Shown here: one piece after another, positions 8,878 to 19,135 of the stretch | Layout: every line of letters begins with the position of its first letter | Numbering within the stretch: position 1 is the stretch's first letter | DNA from: Deltaproteobacteria bacterium | GTDB lineage: Bacteria; Desulfobacterota; Deferrimicrobia; Deferrimicrobiales; Deferrimicrobiaceae | Direction: 5' to 3' | DNA length: 64,000 bases | Assembly: GCA_021815305.1 (NCBI GenBank) | Contig: JAKAHC010000001.1 | Span: 186,001-250,000 of the forward strand | The notes under the pieces: generated by a model | Seen by the model: only the letters and a program-made list of their open reading frames with translations | What the model was told of the DNA's origin: nothing | Databases searched by the model: none | Position numbers and translations under genes: made by a program

Positions 8878-9006
8878 GATGCAGGACAGTCAAAGGAGCG
8901 CGGCGTTGACCAGCACCTCGCCGATCTCCTTTCGGTAGATGCCGAACGCAAGGACCGCCGCGGCCGAAACGGCCGTGAACAGGAAGGCGAGCGCACGCCC
9001 CTTCAT
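8866..9006 (-). CDS. Putative selenoprotein: CD1871A-like small CXXC membrane protein with UxxC
   Basis: Reads as 38 aa to a TGA at 8892-8890, but as 46 aa if that TGA is selenocysteine. The protein has one hydrophobic helix, then GIYRKEIGEVLVNAALL, then U-LSCIGVG and a stop (TGA, 8868-8866). As I recall the CD1871A family, its members end in ICLECIGIG after a YRGE-like helix, so the UGA falls exactly on the first Cys of the CxxC. ATG at 9006 has a strong AGAGGAGGA ribosome site. A SECIS-like hairpin follows. The gene lies between ccsB and the polyferredoxin; a thiol/selenol redox partner of that ferredoxin is plausible. The alternative is a Cys-less 38-aa peptide. Confidence 0.72.
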
Positions 9007-9082
9007 CGCCGTCCTCCTCTTTCGCCCCCTCTGCCCGTCGTGCAACGGTTTGACGCGCATCCGGGGTCCGTGGCCCGCGGCA

Positions 9083-9922
9083 TCAGCCCCCGCCGTAGGA
9101 GTGCAGGCCGGAGAGCACAAGGTTGACGCCGAGGTAACACATGATCGTCGCGAGGAACCCCACGATGGACAGGATCGCTGCGCGCTTCCCGTGCCACCCC
9201 CGGGTGATCCTGGCGTGGAGGAAGGCGGCGTAGACCAGCCAGACGATGAGGGACCAGGTCTCCTTCGGGTCCCAGGACCAGTAGGTGCCCCACGCGTAGT
9301 TCGCCCACGCGGCCCCCGTGATGATCCCGGCCGTGAGGAACGGGAAGCCCCAGATGATCGCCCTGTAGACCAGGTCGTCCAGCGTCTTGCATGGAGGCAG
9401 CAGGCCGACGACCCCCTGCGAGATCTTCGCCTCCTCCTGGCGGGCCTTCAGCAGGTACATGGCGGCCACCCCGGCGGAGACGGCGAACGCCGCGTATCCC
9501 ACGAAGCAGGTGATGACGTGCGCGTGCAGCCAGTAGGACTGCAGGGCGGGGACCAGCGGCTGGATGGTGGAATCGTTCTTGATGGCGAACAGCATCGTGA
9601 AAAAGGCGATCGGCATGACGAAGGCGCCGAAGCTCCGGCTGGCGTACTTCCTCTCGATGACCAGGTAGAACAGGTTCACCGCCCAGGCGAAGAAGACGAG
9701 GGACTCGTAGAGGTTGGTGACCGGGATGCGGCCGATCCCCATCTGGTACGACTCGTACCAGCGCAACCCGAGGGCTGCGGTGGAAACCGCCGCCGCGAAC
9801 ATGCACGTCCAGGTCCCGAAGCGGGCGATCTTTTCGTTTTTCGCATAGAGCGCACCGAGGTACAGGGCGGACGCCACCCCGAACAGGACGGTGGTGAGAT
9901 TGAACAGGATGACGTTGCTCAT
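9083..9922 (-). CDS. ccsB: Cytochrome c biogenesis protein CcsB/ResC (CcsA family)
   Basis: 279 aa, about eight transmembrane helices. It is the heme-handling half of the System II synthetase that exports heme and attaches it to apocytochrome c in the periplasm. The tryptophan-rich WWD-type motif appears as WGTYWSWDPKETWS near residue 220, and the conserved HAHVITC histidine region lies near 132. ATG start at 9922. It follows resB by 37 bases and precedes the tiny selenoprotein candidate by 76 bases. The many multiheme cytochromes in this window would depend on it. Confidence 0.93.
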   Translation of the reverse strand: MSNVILFNLTTVLFGVASALYLGALYAKNEKIARFGTWTCMFAAAVSTAALGLRWYESYQMGIGRIPVTNLYESLVFFAWAVNLFYLVIERKYASRSFGAFVMPIAFFTMLFAIKNDSTIQPLVPALQSYWLHAHVITCFVGYAAFAVSAGVAAMYLLKARQEEAKISQGVVGLLPPCKTLDDLVYRAIIWGFPFLTAGIITGAAWANYAWGTYWSWDPKETWSLIVWLVYAAFLHARITRGWHGKRAAILSIVGFLATIMCYLGVNLVLSGLHSYGGG

Positions 9923-9959
9923 TGCCGGCGGGCTCCCGTTGCGGTATCCGGCGTCGCGG

Positions 9960-11327
9960 TCACGGTTCCACCGCCTTTACGCCGGTCTGTATTCTCTCAA
10001 ATTTCTTTTCGAAGGCAAGGCGGTTCCTGCTCGCGGAACCGGCGAGCACGACTTCCACGCGTCCGTCCTTCCCGCGCGCGATTTTCAGCCACACGCGCTG
10101 GTGGGACATGAAGAACGCGATGATGATCCCGAGCACCATCAGGGCGCACCCGAGCCACACGATGTTCACGCCGGGGTCCATCGCCACCTGCAGCCCGGTG
10201 AACATCTTCGCGTTGAGGCCCCCGAAAGTGAAAACCAGAGAGTCCTTCCGCGCGGCGTCCGCGCCGGGAGTCGAGAAGATCCAGAAACCGGTTTCGGGCT
10301 TGCCCGGCTTCTCGACGACCACCTTCAGCGCAGGGCCCTTCCCTTCGTAGTCGCCGCTGTAGTCCACCCCGCGGATCGCACCGTAGCCGGCGATCCTCAC
10401 CGGTTCCCCCGGCGCGAGCGAGAGCATCCGCACCGGCGCGCCGTCGGGGCGGGTGACCGCCACGAGCGCGGTGGTCCCTCCCGCCTCTCCGTAGCTCGAC
10501 TGGTAGAACCAGATCCCCTTGTAGCGAAGCGGGTCGTTCACGACGATCGTCTTGCGGAGGACCTCGTGGCCGTCGTTGATGACGCTCAGGTCGGAAACGT
10601 AGGCCTTCGGCTGGCCGCTGGGATACGTCTCGAGGCGGAAGCTGTTGCACCGGAGCGCGAACCCGAGATCCTGCATCCGGCTCCCTCCGCGCACCGGCAC
10701 TTTCGTGATTTCCCCTCCTTCGGGGATGTTCACGTACCCTTTGAACCCCGCCACGTTCCCGACGATCGCGCCGACGAAGATGATGATGATCGACAGGTGG
10801 GTGACGTACACCCCGAACCGGGAAATCACGCCCTTCTCCGCGTAGAGATGGACTTCCTCGCTCTCTTCCGGCCCCCGGGTGATCCTGGGTTTCGCGAAGA
10901 CGGAGGAAAGGGCGTCGGCGTACCGGGTGGCCCACTCGTCCACCGTCCCCTTCTTCTTCCACCGGTCCGCGAGGGACAGGGACTTCTCGAGGCCCTCATC
11001 CAGCCGGGTCCGCGGATTCCGGACGACCTTCAGCACCCTCGGCAGCCTGTCGATGGTGCAGCAGGCGAGGTTCACCGTGAAGAGGACCAGGAGGAGGAGG
11101 AACCACCAGGAGTGGTACATGTCGAACAGGCTGAGCTTGTCCATCAGGGCGAACGCCCAGTCCTCGTAGATCTGGTGGTACTTCTCCACGGGCAGGTTCT
11201 GCTCGACGATGGTCCCGATGATCGAGGCGGTGGCGAGGACGATCAGCGTGATGATGGCGAGTTTGACGGAGGTGAAAAAATTCCACACCCGGTCCATGGG
11301 GGAAGGAGCTTGTTTATCGTCAACCAT
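9960..11327 (-). CDS. resB: Cytochrome c biogenesis protein ResB (Ccs1)
   Basis: 455 aa partner of CcsB in System II cytochrome c maturation, thought to reduce and chaperone apocytochromes. It shows hydrophobic segments near residues 16-38, 65-88 and 160-182, a large periplasmic domain, and a last helix near 402-423 (NIVWLGCALMVLGIIIAFFM). The family-typical VKLAIITLIVLATASIIGTI is at the first helix and ends QNLP. ATG at 11327 is preceded by GAAGGTG. A promoter-like pair lies 33-61 bases upstream. This is the first gene of the long minus-strand unit. Confidence 0.93.
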   Translation of the reverse strand: MVDDKQAPSPMDRVWNFFTSVKLAIITLIVLATASIIGTIVEQNLPVEKYHQIYEDWAFALMDKLSLFDMYHSWWFLLLLVLFTVNLACCTIDRLPRVLKVVRNPRTRLDEGLEKSLSLADRWKKKGTVDEWATRYADALSSVFAKPRITRGPEESEEVHLYAEKGVISRFGVYVTHLSIIIIFVGAIVGNVAGFKGYVNIPEGGEITKVPVRGGSRMQDLGFALRCNSFRLETYPSGQPKAYVSDLSVINDGHEVLRKTIVVNDPLRYKGIWFYQSSYGEAGGTTALVAVTRPDGAPVRMLSLAPGEPVRIAGYGAIRGVDYSGDYEGKGPALKVVVEKPGKPETGFWIFSTPGADAARKDSLVFTFGGLNAKMFTGLQVAMDPGVNIVWLGCALMVLGIIIAFFMSHQRVWLKIARGKDGRVEVVLAGSASRNRLAFEKKFERIQTGVKAVEP

Positions 11328-11359
11328 TCAGGGCACCTTCAGTTATCAGGAATGTATAC

Positions 11360-11388
11360 CGTATAGCAGATAAAACAGCCCGCGTCAA
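11360..11388 (-). promoter_or_regulatory. Sigma-70-type promoter for the resB unit
   Basis: On the minus strand TTGACG (11388-11383) and TATACG (11365-11360) are separated by 17 bases, giving a start site about 25 nt before the resB ATG. It lies in a clearly AT-rich patch. No other promoter-like pair was found until the end of the seven-gene unit. Confidence 0.65.
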
Positions 11389-11412
11389 CGGAAAAGGATT
11401 TTCAGGGGGGAA

Positions 11413-11442
11413 CGGGAGGGCGGGGTTTCCCCCGCCCTCCCG
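11413..11442 (-). terminator. Hairpin terminator after the tetraheme cytochrome
   Basis: A perfect 13-bp GC stem (CGGGAGGGCGGGG) closes a TTTC loop, 25 bases after the cytochrome stop and before the resB promoter. The minus-strand tail (TTCCCCCCTGAAAATCC) is only moderately T-rich, so termination strength is uncertain. The position between two units supports the call. Confidence 0.55.
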
Positions 11443-11467
11443 GTTCACAGGCAGGTCCGAGGGCCGC

Positions 11468-11812
11468 CTACTTCTTGTGGCAACCGTTGCACATGGTGGG
11501 GCCCTTCTTCTCTTTCGAATGGCACCCCTTGCACCTTTCGTGCATGGCGTCCTTGAAAGCGATGACGTTCCCCTTCTTCTCGGCCTTGTGACAGTTGAAG
11601 CAGGACTGCTCCTTGCCGGCAGTGTCCTTGTGGTGGCAGAACTCGCAATTCTTGATCCGGTCCGCGTGCGCCTTGTGCGGGAACACGACCGGTTCCTTCA
11701 TTTTCTTGACGTCCTTGATCGTGATCGAATCCTGGAACGCCGCACCGACCACCACGCTGGCCGAGAACACCGACAACATGACGACCGCCAATAGAGTCGC
11801 GAACTTCCTCAT
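11468..11812 (-). CDS. Periplasmic tetraheme cytochrome c (c3/c7 class)
   Basis: 114 aa secreted electron carrier. The signal peptide spans about residues 1-25 (MRKFATLLAVVMLSVFSASV...GAA). Four CxxCH sites lie at residues 56, 71, 94 and 108, preceded by the FPHKAH motif (44-49) and the CEFCHH pair typical of class III cytochromes for bis-His ligation. Triheme c7 proteins of Geobacter are shorter and lack one site; four sites fit a c3-like fold. ATG at 11812 has a GGGGGTGA ribosome site. It follows the membrane GltD-like flavoprotein by 26 bases, so that enzyme may be its electron donor or acceptor. Confidence 0.92.
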   Translation of the reverse strand: MRKFATLLAVVMLSVFSASVVVGAAFQDSITIKDVKKMKEPVVFPHKAHADRIKNCEFCHHKDTAGKEQSCFNCHKAEKKGNVIAFKDAMHERCKGCHSKEKKGPTMCNGCHKK

Positions 11813-11838
11813 GCCCGTTCACCCCCTTCCGGGTTGGA

Positions 11839-13680
11839 TTAAAGCCAGAGATTGCACCGGGCGCACCGTTCCGCCTCCGTGCGTGCGCATTCGCCGGTAA
11901 ACCCCTTTTCGACCTCGTTGAAGTTTCCGCGACTCTCCTCAGGGGTCAACCGATCCGCCCTGGAGCGGATCCGCCACCCGGGGCGGTCGGTCTCCTGAGG
12001 CTCGAAGCGCCTGCGGTAGTTGTCCTCGTACCGGGCCTTTCCGACCTCTTCGACGCGAAGCCGGGAATAGATATTCAACGCCGCCGATCTGCCGGAGGCC
12101 GATGCTTCCACCACGGTGCCGGGGCCACGGGCACAATCCCCACAGGCATAGGCGGGGATTTTAGGATCACTACCGCGAAAAATCAAGCGGAAAACATGGT
12201 GTTTGGCGTCCACGACCCTCCACGCGGCCGAGGGGGGCAGGAATCCGAGCCCCGCCCGGCTGCCGATGGCGGTCACCACGGCGTCGGCACGGACCTCGAA
12301 CTCGCTTCCGGGCACCGTGTGCGGCACGACCCGTCCCTTGGGATCGACGGCGATCCGCTCCACGCGGAGCGCCTCGAATCCGCTCACTCTTCCGCCCCGA
12401 AGGAAAAACCGCTTCACCGCCGCCCCCGGGAGGATCCCGACCCCCTCGGCGATGGCATCCTCCACTTCCCACGAATACGCCGGCATGTCCTGCCGGGACT
12501 CGATGCAGGAGATGGCGACATCCGCGCTCCCCATCCGCAGGGCCGTGCGCGCGACGTCGATCGCCACGCTCCCCCCTCCGATGACGACGACCCTGCCGGG
12601 CAGATGCGGCGGGCGTCCGCTGCGGACGCCCGCGAGGAACGGCAGGGCATCGTAAAATCCCTCGGCCTCCCCGCCCGCGCCTGGAAGCCTCAGAGGTTCC
12701 CACGTCCCGACGGCGAGGAGGACGGCCTCGAAACCTTCCTCCTCGAGGGAACGGAACGTCACGTCCTCGCCGAACGTCCTGCCGCCGCGGAACTCGACCC
12801 CCCGTGCGAAGATCTGCCGCATGTCCGCGAGGAGCGCCTCCCTGGGGAAGCGGAATTCCCCGGCGCCGTACCGCATCATCCCTCCCGGCTCCCCGTTCGG
12901 GTCGAACACCGCCACGCTTGCGCCGAGCCGCGCCAGCGTATCTGCAGCGGACAGCCCCGCGCTCCCCGCGCCGATGACCGCGACCTTCGGGGGAGGCAGA
13001 CCGCCGCCGCGGACGGGGGAAGGGAGGAACCCTTCCGCATAGCCGAGATCCGCGGCGTGGCGCTTGATCGCCATGATCGCGATCGGCGCCCCGAACTCGG
13101 CCCGCACGCATTCCTGTTCGCACGGATGGGGGCACGCCCTCCCGCAGAACGCCGCGAAGGGCAACTTGTCGTGGACGAGCGCCAGCGCCTCGGCCGGCCG
13201 ATTCTCCCGCACCAGGGCGATGTAGTCGGGCACGCGGACGTGGGACGGGCAGGCGCCCTCGCACGGCGCGACGGGTTCGTGCAGACCCCTGCGGGCGTCG
13301 ATCCGGGAGAGGTACCAGGCGAGGCCTCCTGCGAGGAGAAGGAAGACGTGCCCGGGTGTGAACCCTCTCCATGCCTTCCATGCCAGGAGAAAAGCCATCG
13401 GAAGGAGGGCGGACCAGAAGAGGCCGTATCCGATCCTGCCGGAGTAGAAGTGCCCCAGGCCGGGGAAGGCCGCGGCGAGGCGCCCGGCGGTCCGGCGGAT
13501 CCGCTCCCTGCGGATCTCCCAGAGAAGGCGGTCGCGCTGTTCCAGGCGGCCGGAGCACCGCGCGCACCGTTTCTCCTCCCCTTTCCGCTCCACTTCGCAG
13601 AGCACGCAGTCCTTGTAGCCGTGACGCAGCAGGTTTTCTGGGCGCAGAAAATCCATGACCCGGGTATTTTCAGGCGTCAT
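11839..13680 (-). CDS. Membrane-anchored GltD-like FAD/NAD(P) oxidoreductase with zinc-ribbon and TM2-like N-terminus
   Basis: About 613 aa. Order of parts: an N-terminal CVLC...CARC zinc-ribbon-like pair (residues about 25-45); a TM2-like PGLGHFYSG motif with two membrane helices (about 75-125); a Fer4_20-type cluster domain with CEGACPSHVRVPDY and CGRACPHPCEQEC; an FAD site VAVIGAGSAGLSAA; an NAD(P) site VVVIGGGSVAIDVA; and a C-terminal CARCNLWL. Ordinary glutamate synthase small subunits lack the membrane part. No GltB large subunit is nearby; instead a tetraheme cytochrome follows by 26 bases, suggesting NAD(P)H-linked electron transfer at the membrane. The start is uncertain: ATG 13680 or 13656 are possible and neither has a good ribosome site. 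Confidence 0.85.
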   Translation of the reverse strand: MTPENTRVMDFLRPENLLRHGYKDCVLCEVERKGEEKRCARCSGRLEQRDRLLWEIRRERIRRTAGRLAAAFPGLGHFYSGRIGYGLFWSALLPMAFLLAWKAWRGFTPGHVFLLLAGGLAWYLSRIDARRGLHEPVAPCEGACPSHVRVPDYIALVRENRPAEALALVHDKLPFAAFCGRACPHPCEQECVRAEFGAPIAIMAIKRHAADLGYAEGFLPSPVRGGGLPPPKVAVIGAGSAGLSAADTLARLGASVAVFDPNGEPGGMMRYGAGEFRFPREALLADMRQIFARGVEFRGGRTFGEDVTFRSLEEEGFEAVLLAVGTWEPLRLPGAGGEAEGFYDALPFLAGVRSGRPPHLPGRVVVIGGGSVAIDVARTALRMGSADVAISCIESRQDMPAYSWEVEDAIAEGVGILPGAAVKRFFLRGGRVSGFEALRVERIAVDPKGRVVPHTVPGSEFEVRADAVVTAIGSRAGLGFLPPSAAWRVVDAKHHVFRLIFRGSDPKIPAYACGDCARGPGTVVEASASGRSAALNIYSRLRVEEVGKARYEDNYRRRFEPQETDRPGWRIRSRADRLTPEESRGNFNEVEKGFTGECARTEAERCARCNLWL

Positions 13681-13769
13681 GAGGACGAAAAGCAACCCGT
13701 GGGCAGCCACGCCGCCGGTTGCCAGGCGTCACGCCGGGAGAGCCGCAGGCCGCGATCCGCCGCACGTCT

Positions 13770-14474
13770 TCATCTCCTCTTGCCGATCTCCGACAGCAAT
13801 TCCACCTGGATTTCCTGGATCTGTCCCAGACGCTCCCACTGATGGGAAATGAGATGATCGACCTTCTCGTGCAGATGCCGGATCTCCAGCTCGGCCTTGA
13901 GGTTCACCTGGTAGTCATGCTGGGAGCGGAGGCGATCCTTCGCTTCCTGCCGGTTCTGGCTCATCATGATGATCGGAGCCTGGATCGCGGCAAGACAGGA
14001 CAGAACGAGGTTCAGGAGAATGAAAGGGTACGGGTCCACGGGGCGCAGGAGCATAACCATCGAGTTCATGACGATCCACAACGCGAGAAAGGCGCCGAAG
14101 CAGATGAGGAAGGTCCAGCTTCCGCCGAATGTCGCGATCCGATCCGCCAACCGCTCGCCGAAAGACCACTCCTGGTCGAATTCCGCATCGACGTTCTTCG
14201 CCAGAAGTTCATGTTCCCGGAGGCTGCTCACCACCTCCAGTTCGAGATTGCTCAGCTCCCCCTTTTCGGATTCCAGGAGAGAGTGGACATACTTCGTACG
14301 GTATCGGTTCAGATCGGGGCGGCAGATGAAACTCTCGGAAGCCCATTGGGGACAATCGCGGAGAATCTCCTTCGCGATGACGTCACGGACGACCGCTCCA
14401 CGCACGAGGTCTTGGCGGACGAAGGTCTTGCCGCAGATTGCACACGTATCCTCTCGTTTCAGCGCATCGCTCAT
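13770..14474 (-). CDS. DUF1003 family membrane protein
   Basis: 234 aa. The N-terminus carries a CxxC zinc-knuckle-like CAICGKTF (residues 11-18). The DUF1003 core follows with two helices (SWTFLICFGAFLALWIVMN and FILLNLVLSCLAAIQAPIIMM) and the conserved QNRQEAKDRLRSQHDYQVN stretch, ending in a coiled-coil tail. The function of DUF1003 proteins is not established; the layout suggests a small cytoplasm-facing membrane protein. ATG at 14474 with GGAG seven bases upstream. It stands alone between two unrelated minus-strand genes. Confidence 0.85.
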   Translation of the reverse strand: MSDALKREDTCAICGKTFVRQDLVRGAVVRDVIAKEILRDCPQWASESFICRPDLNRYRTKYVHSLLESEKGELSNLELEVVSSLREHELLAKNVDAEFDQEWSFGERLADRIATFGGSWTFLICFGAFLALWIVMNSMVMLLRPVDPYPFILLNLVLSCLAAIQAPIIMMSQNRQEAKDRLRSQHDYQVNLKAELEIRHLHEKVDHLISHQWERLGQIQEIQVELLSEIGKRR

Positions 14475-14624
14475 TGGGATGCTCCGTACCGATGGGTATC
14501 GATCGTAATGAAAGCCGGCCGGTTTGGGCTGCGAACCGCAATACGGGCACCTGCCGCGCGCCGTGAAAATGTCCTTATTGCGTTTCGGACCGTTCCCGGT
14601 GATACCCTTGACATAATCAAGGAA

Positions 14625-14951
14625 TCACCGGGGCTTCTTCCTTGCGTCCTGCAACGCTTGCGCGATCATTTCTTTGGCAGGCATCACCGATGCCCCGTAT
14701 GTCCGTCACATGAACCCGAAAACACGGATTCCGCGAACGGAAGGATCGATGTCGACGCCGTTCACCTGGACCGTCGGGCTCCCGAGGAACCTCGACCTGT
14801 CGGCATCTTCCTGGGATTCGATCAATACCTTCCGCACTTGGGCGGGGATGCCCGATTCGTCGACGCACTCCCGGATGCGTCCGATCGTATCCGGCGTCGC
14901 AGGGCAGCCGTGGGTGTACAGCACCGCGATGTCCAACGGTCTGTCGATCAT
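14625..14951 (-). CDS. Putative selenoprotein: thioredoxin-fold protein with C-terminal Sec
   Basis: 81 aa to a TGA at 14708-14706, or 108 aa if that TGA is selenocysteine at residue 82. The N-terminal half has the thioredoxin-like strand and site LYTHGCPATPDT, and RFLGSPTVQVNGVDI is the cis-Pro region. Relatives I know of continue as (F/S)-x-x-C-R-x-Y plus a C-terminal helix; here the same frame continues as F-M-U-R-T-Y and then PAKEMIAQALQDARKK to a TGA at 14627-14625. A SECIS-like hairpin follows the UGA. ATG at 14951 with GGGAG five bases upstream. Probable role: thiol or heavy-metal redox chemistry. The alternative is a truncated Cys-homologue. Confidence 0.74.
14680..14694 (-). promoter_or_regulatory. 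Candidate bacterial SECIS hairpin
   Basis: On the minus strand GGCATC-GGT-GATGCC is a perfect 6-bp stem with a 3-nt loop, the loop starting 17 nt after the in-frame TGA at 14708-14706. Spacing and the loop-first G fit the bacterial SECIS pattern. Its apical part (ATC GGT GAT) resembles that of the hairpin at 8862-8877 (GTC GGGT GAC). Confidence 0.65.
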
Positions 14952-15045
14952 CGGGTCTCCCGATCCGCTTCCGGTCCCGCCGACAGGGAACCGTTGCCGT
15001 TCTTTTCATGGTATAACCGCAAACGATCCGCCGCCGCGCCGCGGG

Positions 15046-15327
15046 CTATCCCCGTCGTTTCGGTCCCCCCTTGAGGAGCAGCCTGCCCGCGAGCACGGCG
15101 AGGGCCGCGCCGAGGATCCCCCCGAAAAGGACGTAGTTAAAGGACGAACGCGCCGCCGGGATCAGAAGCTGGTCGAACCCCTTCAGGTCGGCTCCCCTCG
15201 AGATGACCGTCCGGAACGGGAGTTGGCCCACGAGGAAGGCGGGCGGCCGGTAGAAATAGCCGATGGATGCGCCCGCGAGAAATCCCGCGATGCCCGCGAG
15301 CAGCCCTTGTTTCGCGCCGCCGGACAT
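15046..15327 (-). CDS. Small two-helix membrane protein, function unknown
   Basis: 93 aa with an N-terminal glycine-rich helix (GLLAGIAGFLAGASIGYFY), a short polar middle, a second helix (NYVLFGGILGAALAVLAGRLL) and a basic C-terminus. Both ends are probably cytoplasmic. The ATG at 15327 has only a weak GCGGA upstream; a GTG three codons earlier is possible. I do not recognise the family. It lies just after a decayed metallo-beta-lactamase fragment. Confidence 0.55.
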   Translation of the reverse strand: MSGGAKQGLLAGIAGFLAGASIGYFYRPPAFLVGQLPFRTVISRGADLKGFDQLLIPAARSSFNYVLFGGILGAALAVLAGRLLLKGGPKRRG

Positions 15328-15332
15328 TCCGC

Positions 15333-15698
15333 TCACGCCCGTTTCCGCGGAATCGACGCGAGCGCCGGATCGGGGTGCGTTCCCGCCGGGAAGACCGGGC
15401 GCTCCTTGCCGCGGACGCGCAGGTGCGACGAGACGGAACCGCGCGAATGGCCCGGCGTATGGAACACCTCGAACGGAAGACCGTCGCCGGACGCCAGAAC
15501 GCTGCCGTGTTCCACGACGCGGTCCACCGTCACCGGGCCGCCGACAAGAACGTCGAAGCCCGGAACCGGCCGCTCCCGCGCCTGCAACCCGGTATCCTCG
15601 ATCCACATCTTCGGCCTTTGCGGCAGGGCCCGCGGCTGGCGGGCTCCCGTGCGTCGCCCTTTTCCTCCTGTTCGTCGGCGCCGCGCGCCCGTTCCCAT
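15333..15698 (-). pseudogene. Metallo-beta-lactamase-fold hydrolase remnant
   Basis: Residues about 31-90 of this frame look like the middle of a GloB-like MBL hydrolase: VDRVVEHGSVLASGDGLPFE followed by the zinc-ligand motif HTPGHSRGSVS. The N-terminal HxHxDH region is absent, the first 30 residues are low-quality Arg/Gly sequence next to tRNA-Glu, and the C-terminus leaves the family pattern right after RPVFPAGTH and stops. I read it as a gene truncated at the tRNA side and frameshifted at the other. No signal supports expression. Confidence 0.5.
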
Positions 15699-15728
15699 CC
15701 CCCGTTGCGACGCCGCAACGGAAGAACA

Positions 15729-15806
15729 TGGCGTCCCCAGGGGGATTTGAACCCCCGTCGCCGCCGTGAAAGGGCGGTGTCCTTGGCCGGACTAGACGAT
15801 GGGGAC
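15729..15806 (-). tRNA. tRNA-Glu (UUC)
   Basis: A 78-nt cloverleaf with acceptor GTCCCCA/TGGGGAC, anticodon stem CCGCC-CTTTCAC-GGCGG giving anticodon TTC, T-arm GGGGGTTCAAATCCCCC and an encoded CCA end. It follows tRNA-Lys by 8 bases, so both are likely processed from one transcript. Confidence 0.95.
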
Positions 15807-15814
15807 GCGCGCGG

Positions 15815-15890
15815 TGGTGAGCCCAGCTGGGATCGAACCAGCGGCCCTCTGATTAAAAGTCAGATGCTCTGCCAACTGAGCTATGGGCTC
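15815..15890 (-). tRNA. tRNA-Lys (UUU)
   Basis: A 76-nt cloverleaf with acceptor GAGCCCA/TGGGCTC, D-arm AGCTCAGTTGGCAGAGC, anticodon loop CTTTTAA (anticodon TTT), T-arm CTGGTTCGATCCCAG and an encoded CCA. A strong promoter lies 15 bases upstream. Confidence 0.95.
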
Positions 15891-15904
15891 CCCCGGAACA
15901 GGTC

Positions 15905-18820
<2,916 letters not shown>

Positions 18821-19135
18821 GCGCCTCGTCTCCTGTACGCATTCTTGGGAAGCCGGGAAAAGAGCAATGCATTTCCTATCAGAGGCGGGTGGAAAAGTCA
18901 AACCGCGCGGGAGCGGCGCGGATCGCCGGGAGAGGCGGCGGGATGCGCCCGGGAGAAAAATGTTGAAGGTCCGCCTCGAAACCGGGAAAATGTGACATCC
19001 CCGGGGCGTCACGGGCGCCCCATCGGGTTCGTGCGGAAAGTCAAGGAACAACCCGATTCGCAGGGCAAACCGGCCCGCGGCCGGAGTCGAGGCGCGATCC
19101 GCGGAAATCCCCCACGCGCCCAGGCGAGGACACCC
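18821..19135. other. Divergent serA-serC regulatory region
   Basis: About 315 bases between the two divergent serine genes. It holds a fair minus-strand promoter for serA (listed separately) and the serC ribosome site. I saw no riboswitch or T-box fold and no convincing gene; the long frames crossing it are shadows. Confidence 0.6.
18873..18901 (-). promoter_or_regulatory. Probable serA promoter
   Basis: On the minus strand TTGACT (18901-18896) and TAGGAA (18878-18873) are 17 bases apart. The -35 box is near consensus and the -10 is weak. The predicted leader to the serA ATG is about 45 nt. Confidence 0.45.

Noticed and set aside
12196-13842. 548-aa plus-strand frame opposite the GltD-like gene
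   Set aside because: It is a mirror of a real gene's codons, has no recognisable domain and no ribosome site.
15333-15698. MBL fragment as a third UGA-interrupted selenoprotein
   Set aside because: The sequence leaves the family pattern before the stop and lacks its N-terminus, so decay or frameshift explains it better.
18821-19135. Riboswitch or T-box between serA and serC
   Set aside because: No T-box sequence or conserved aptamer pattern could be found by eye.
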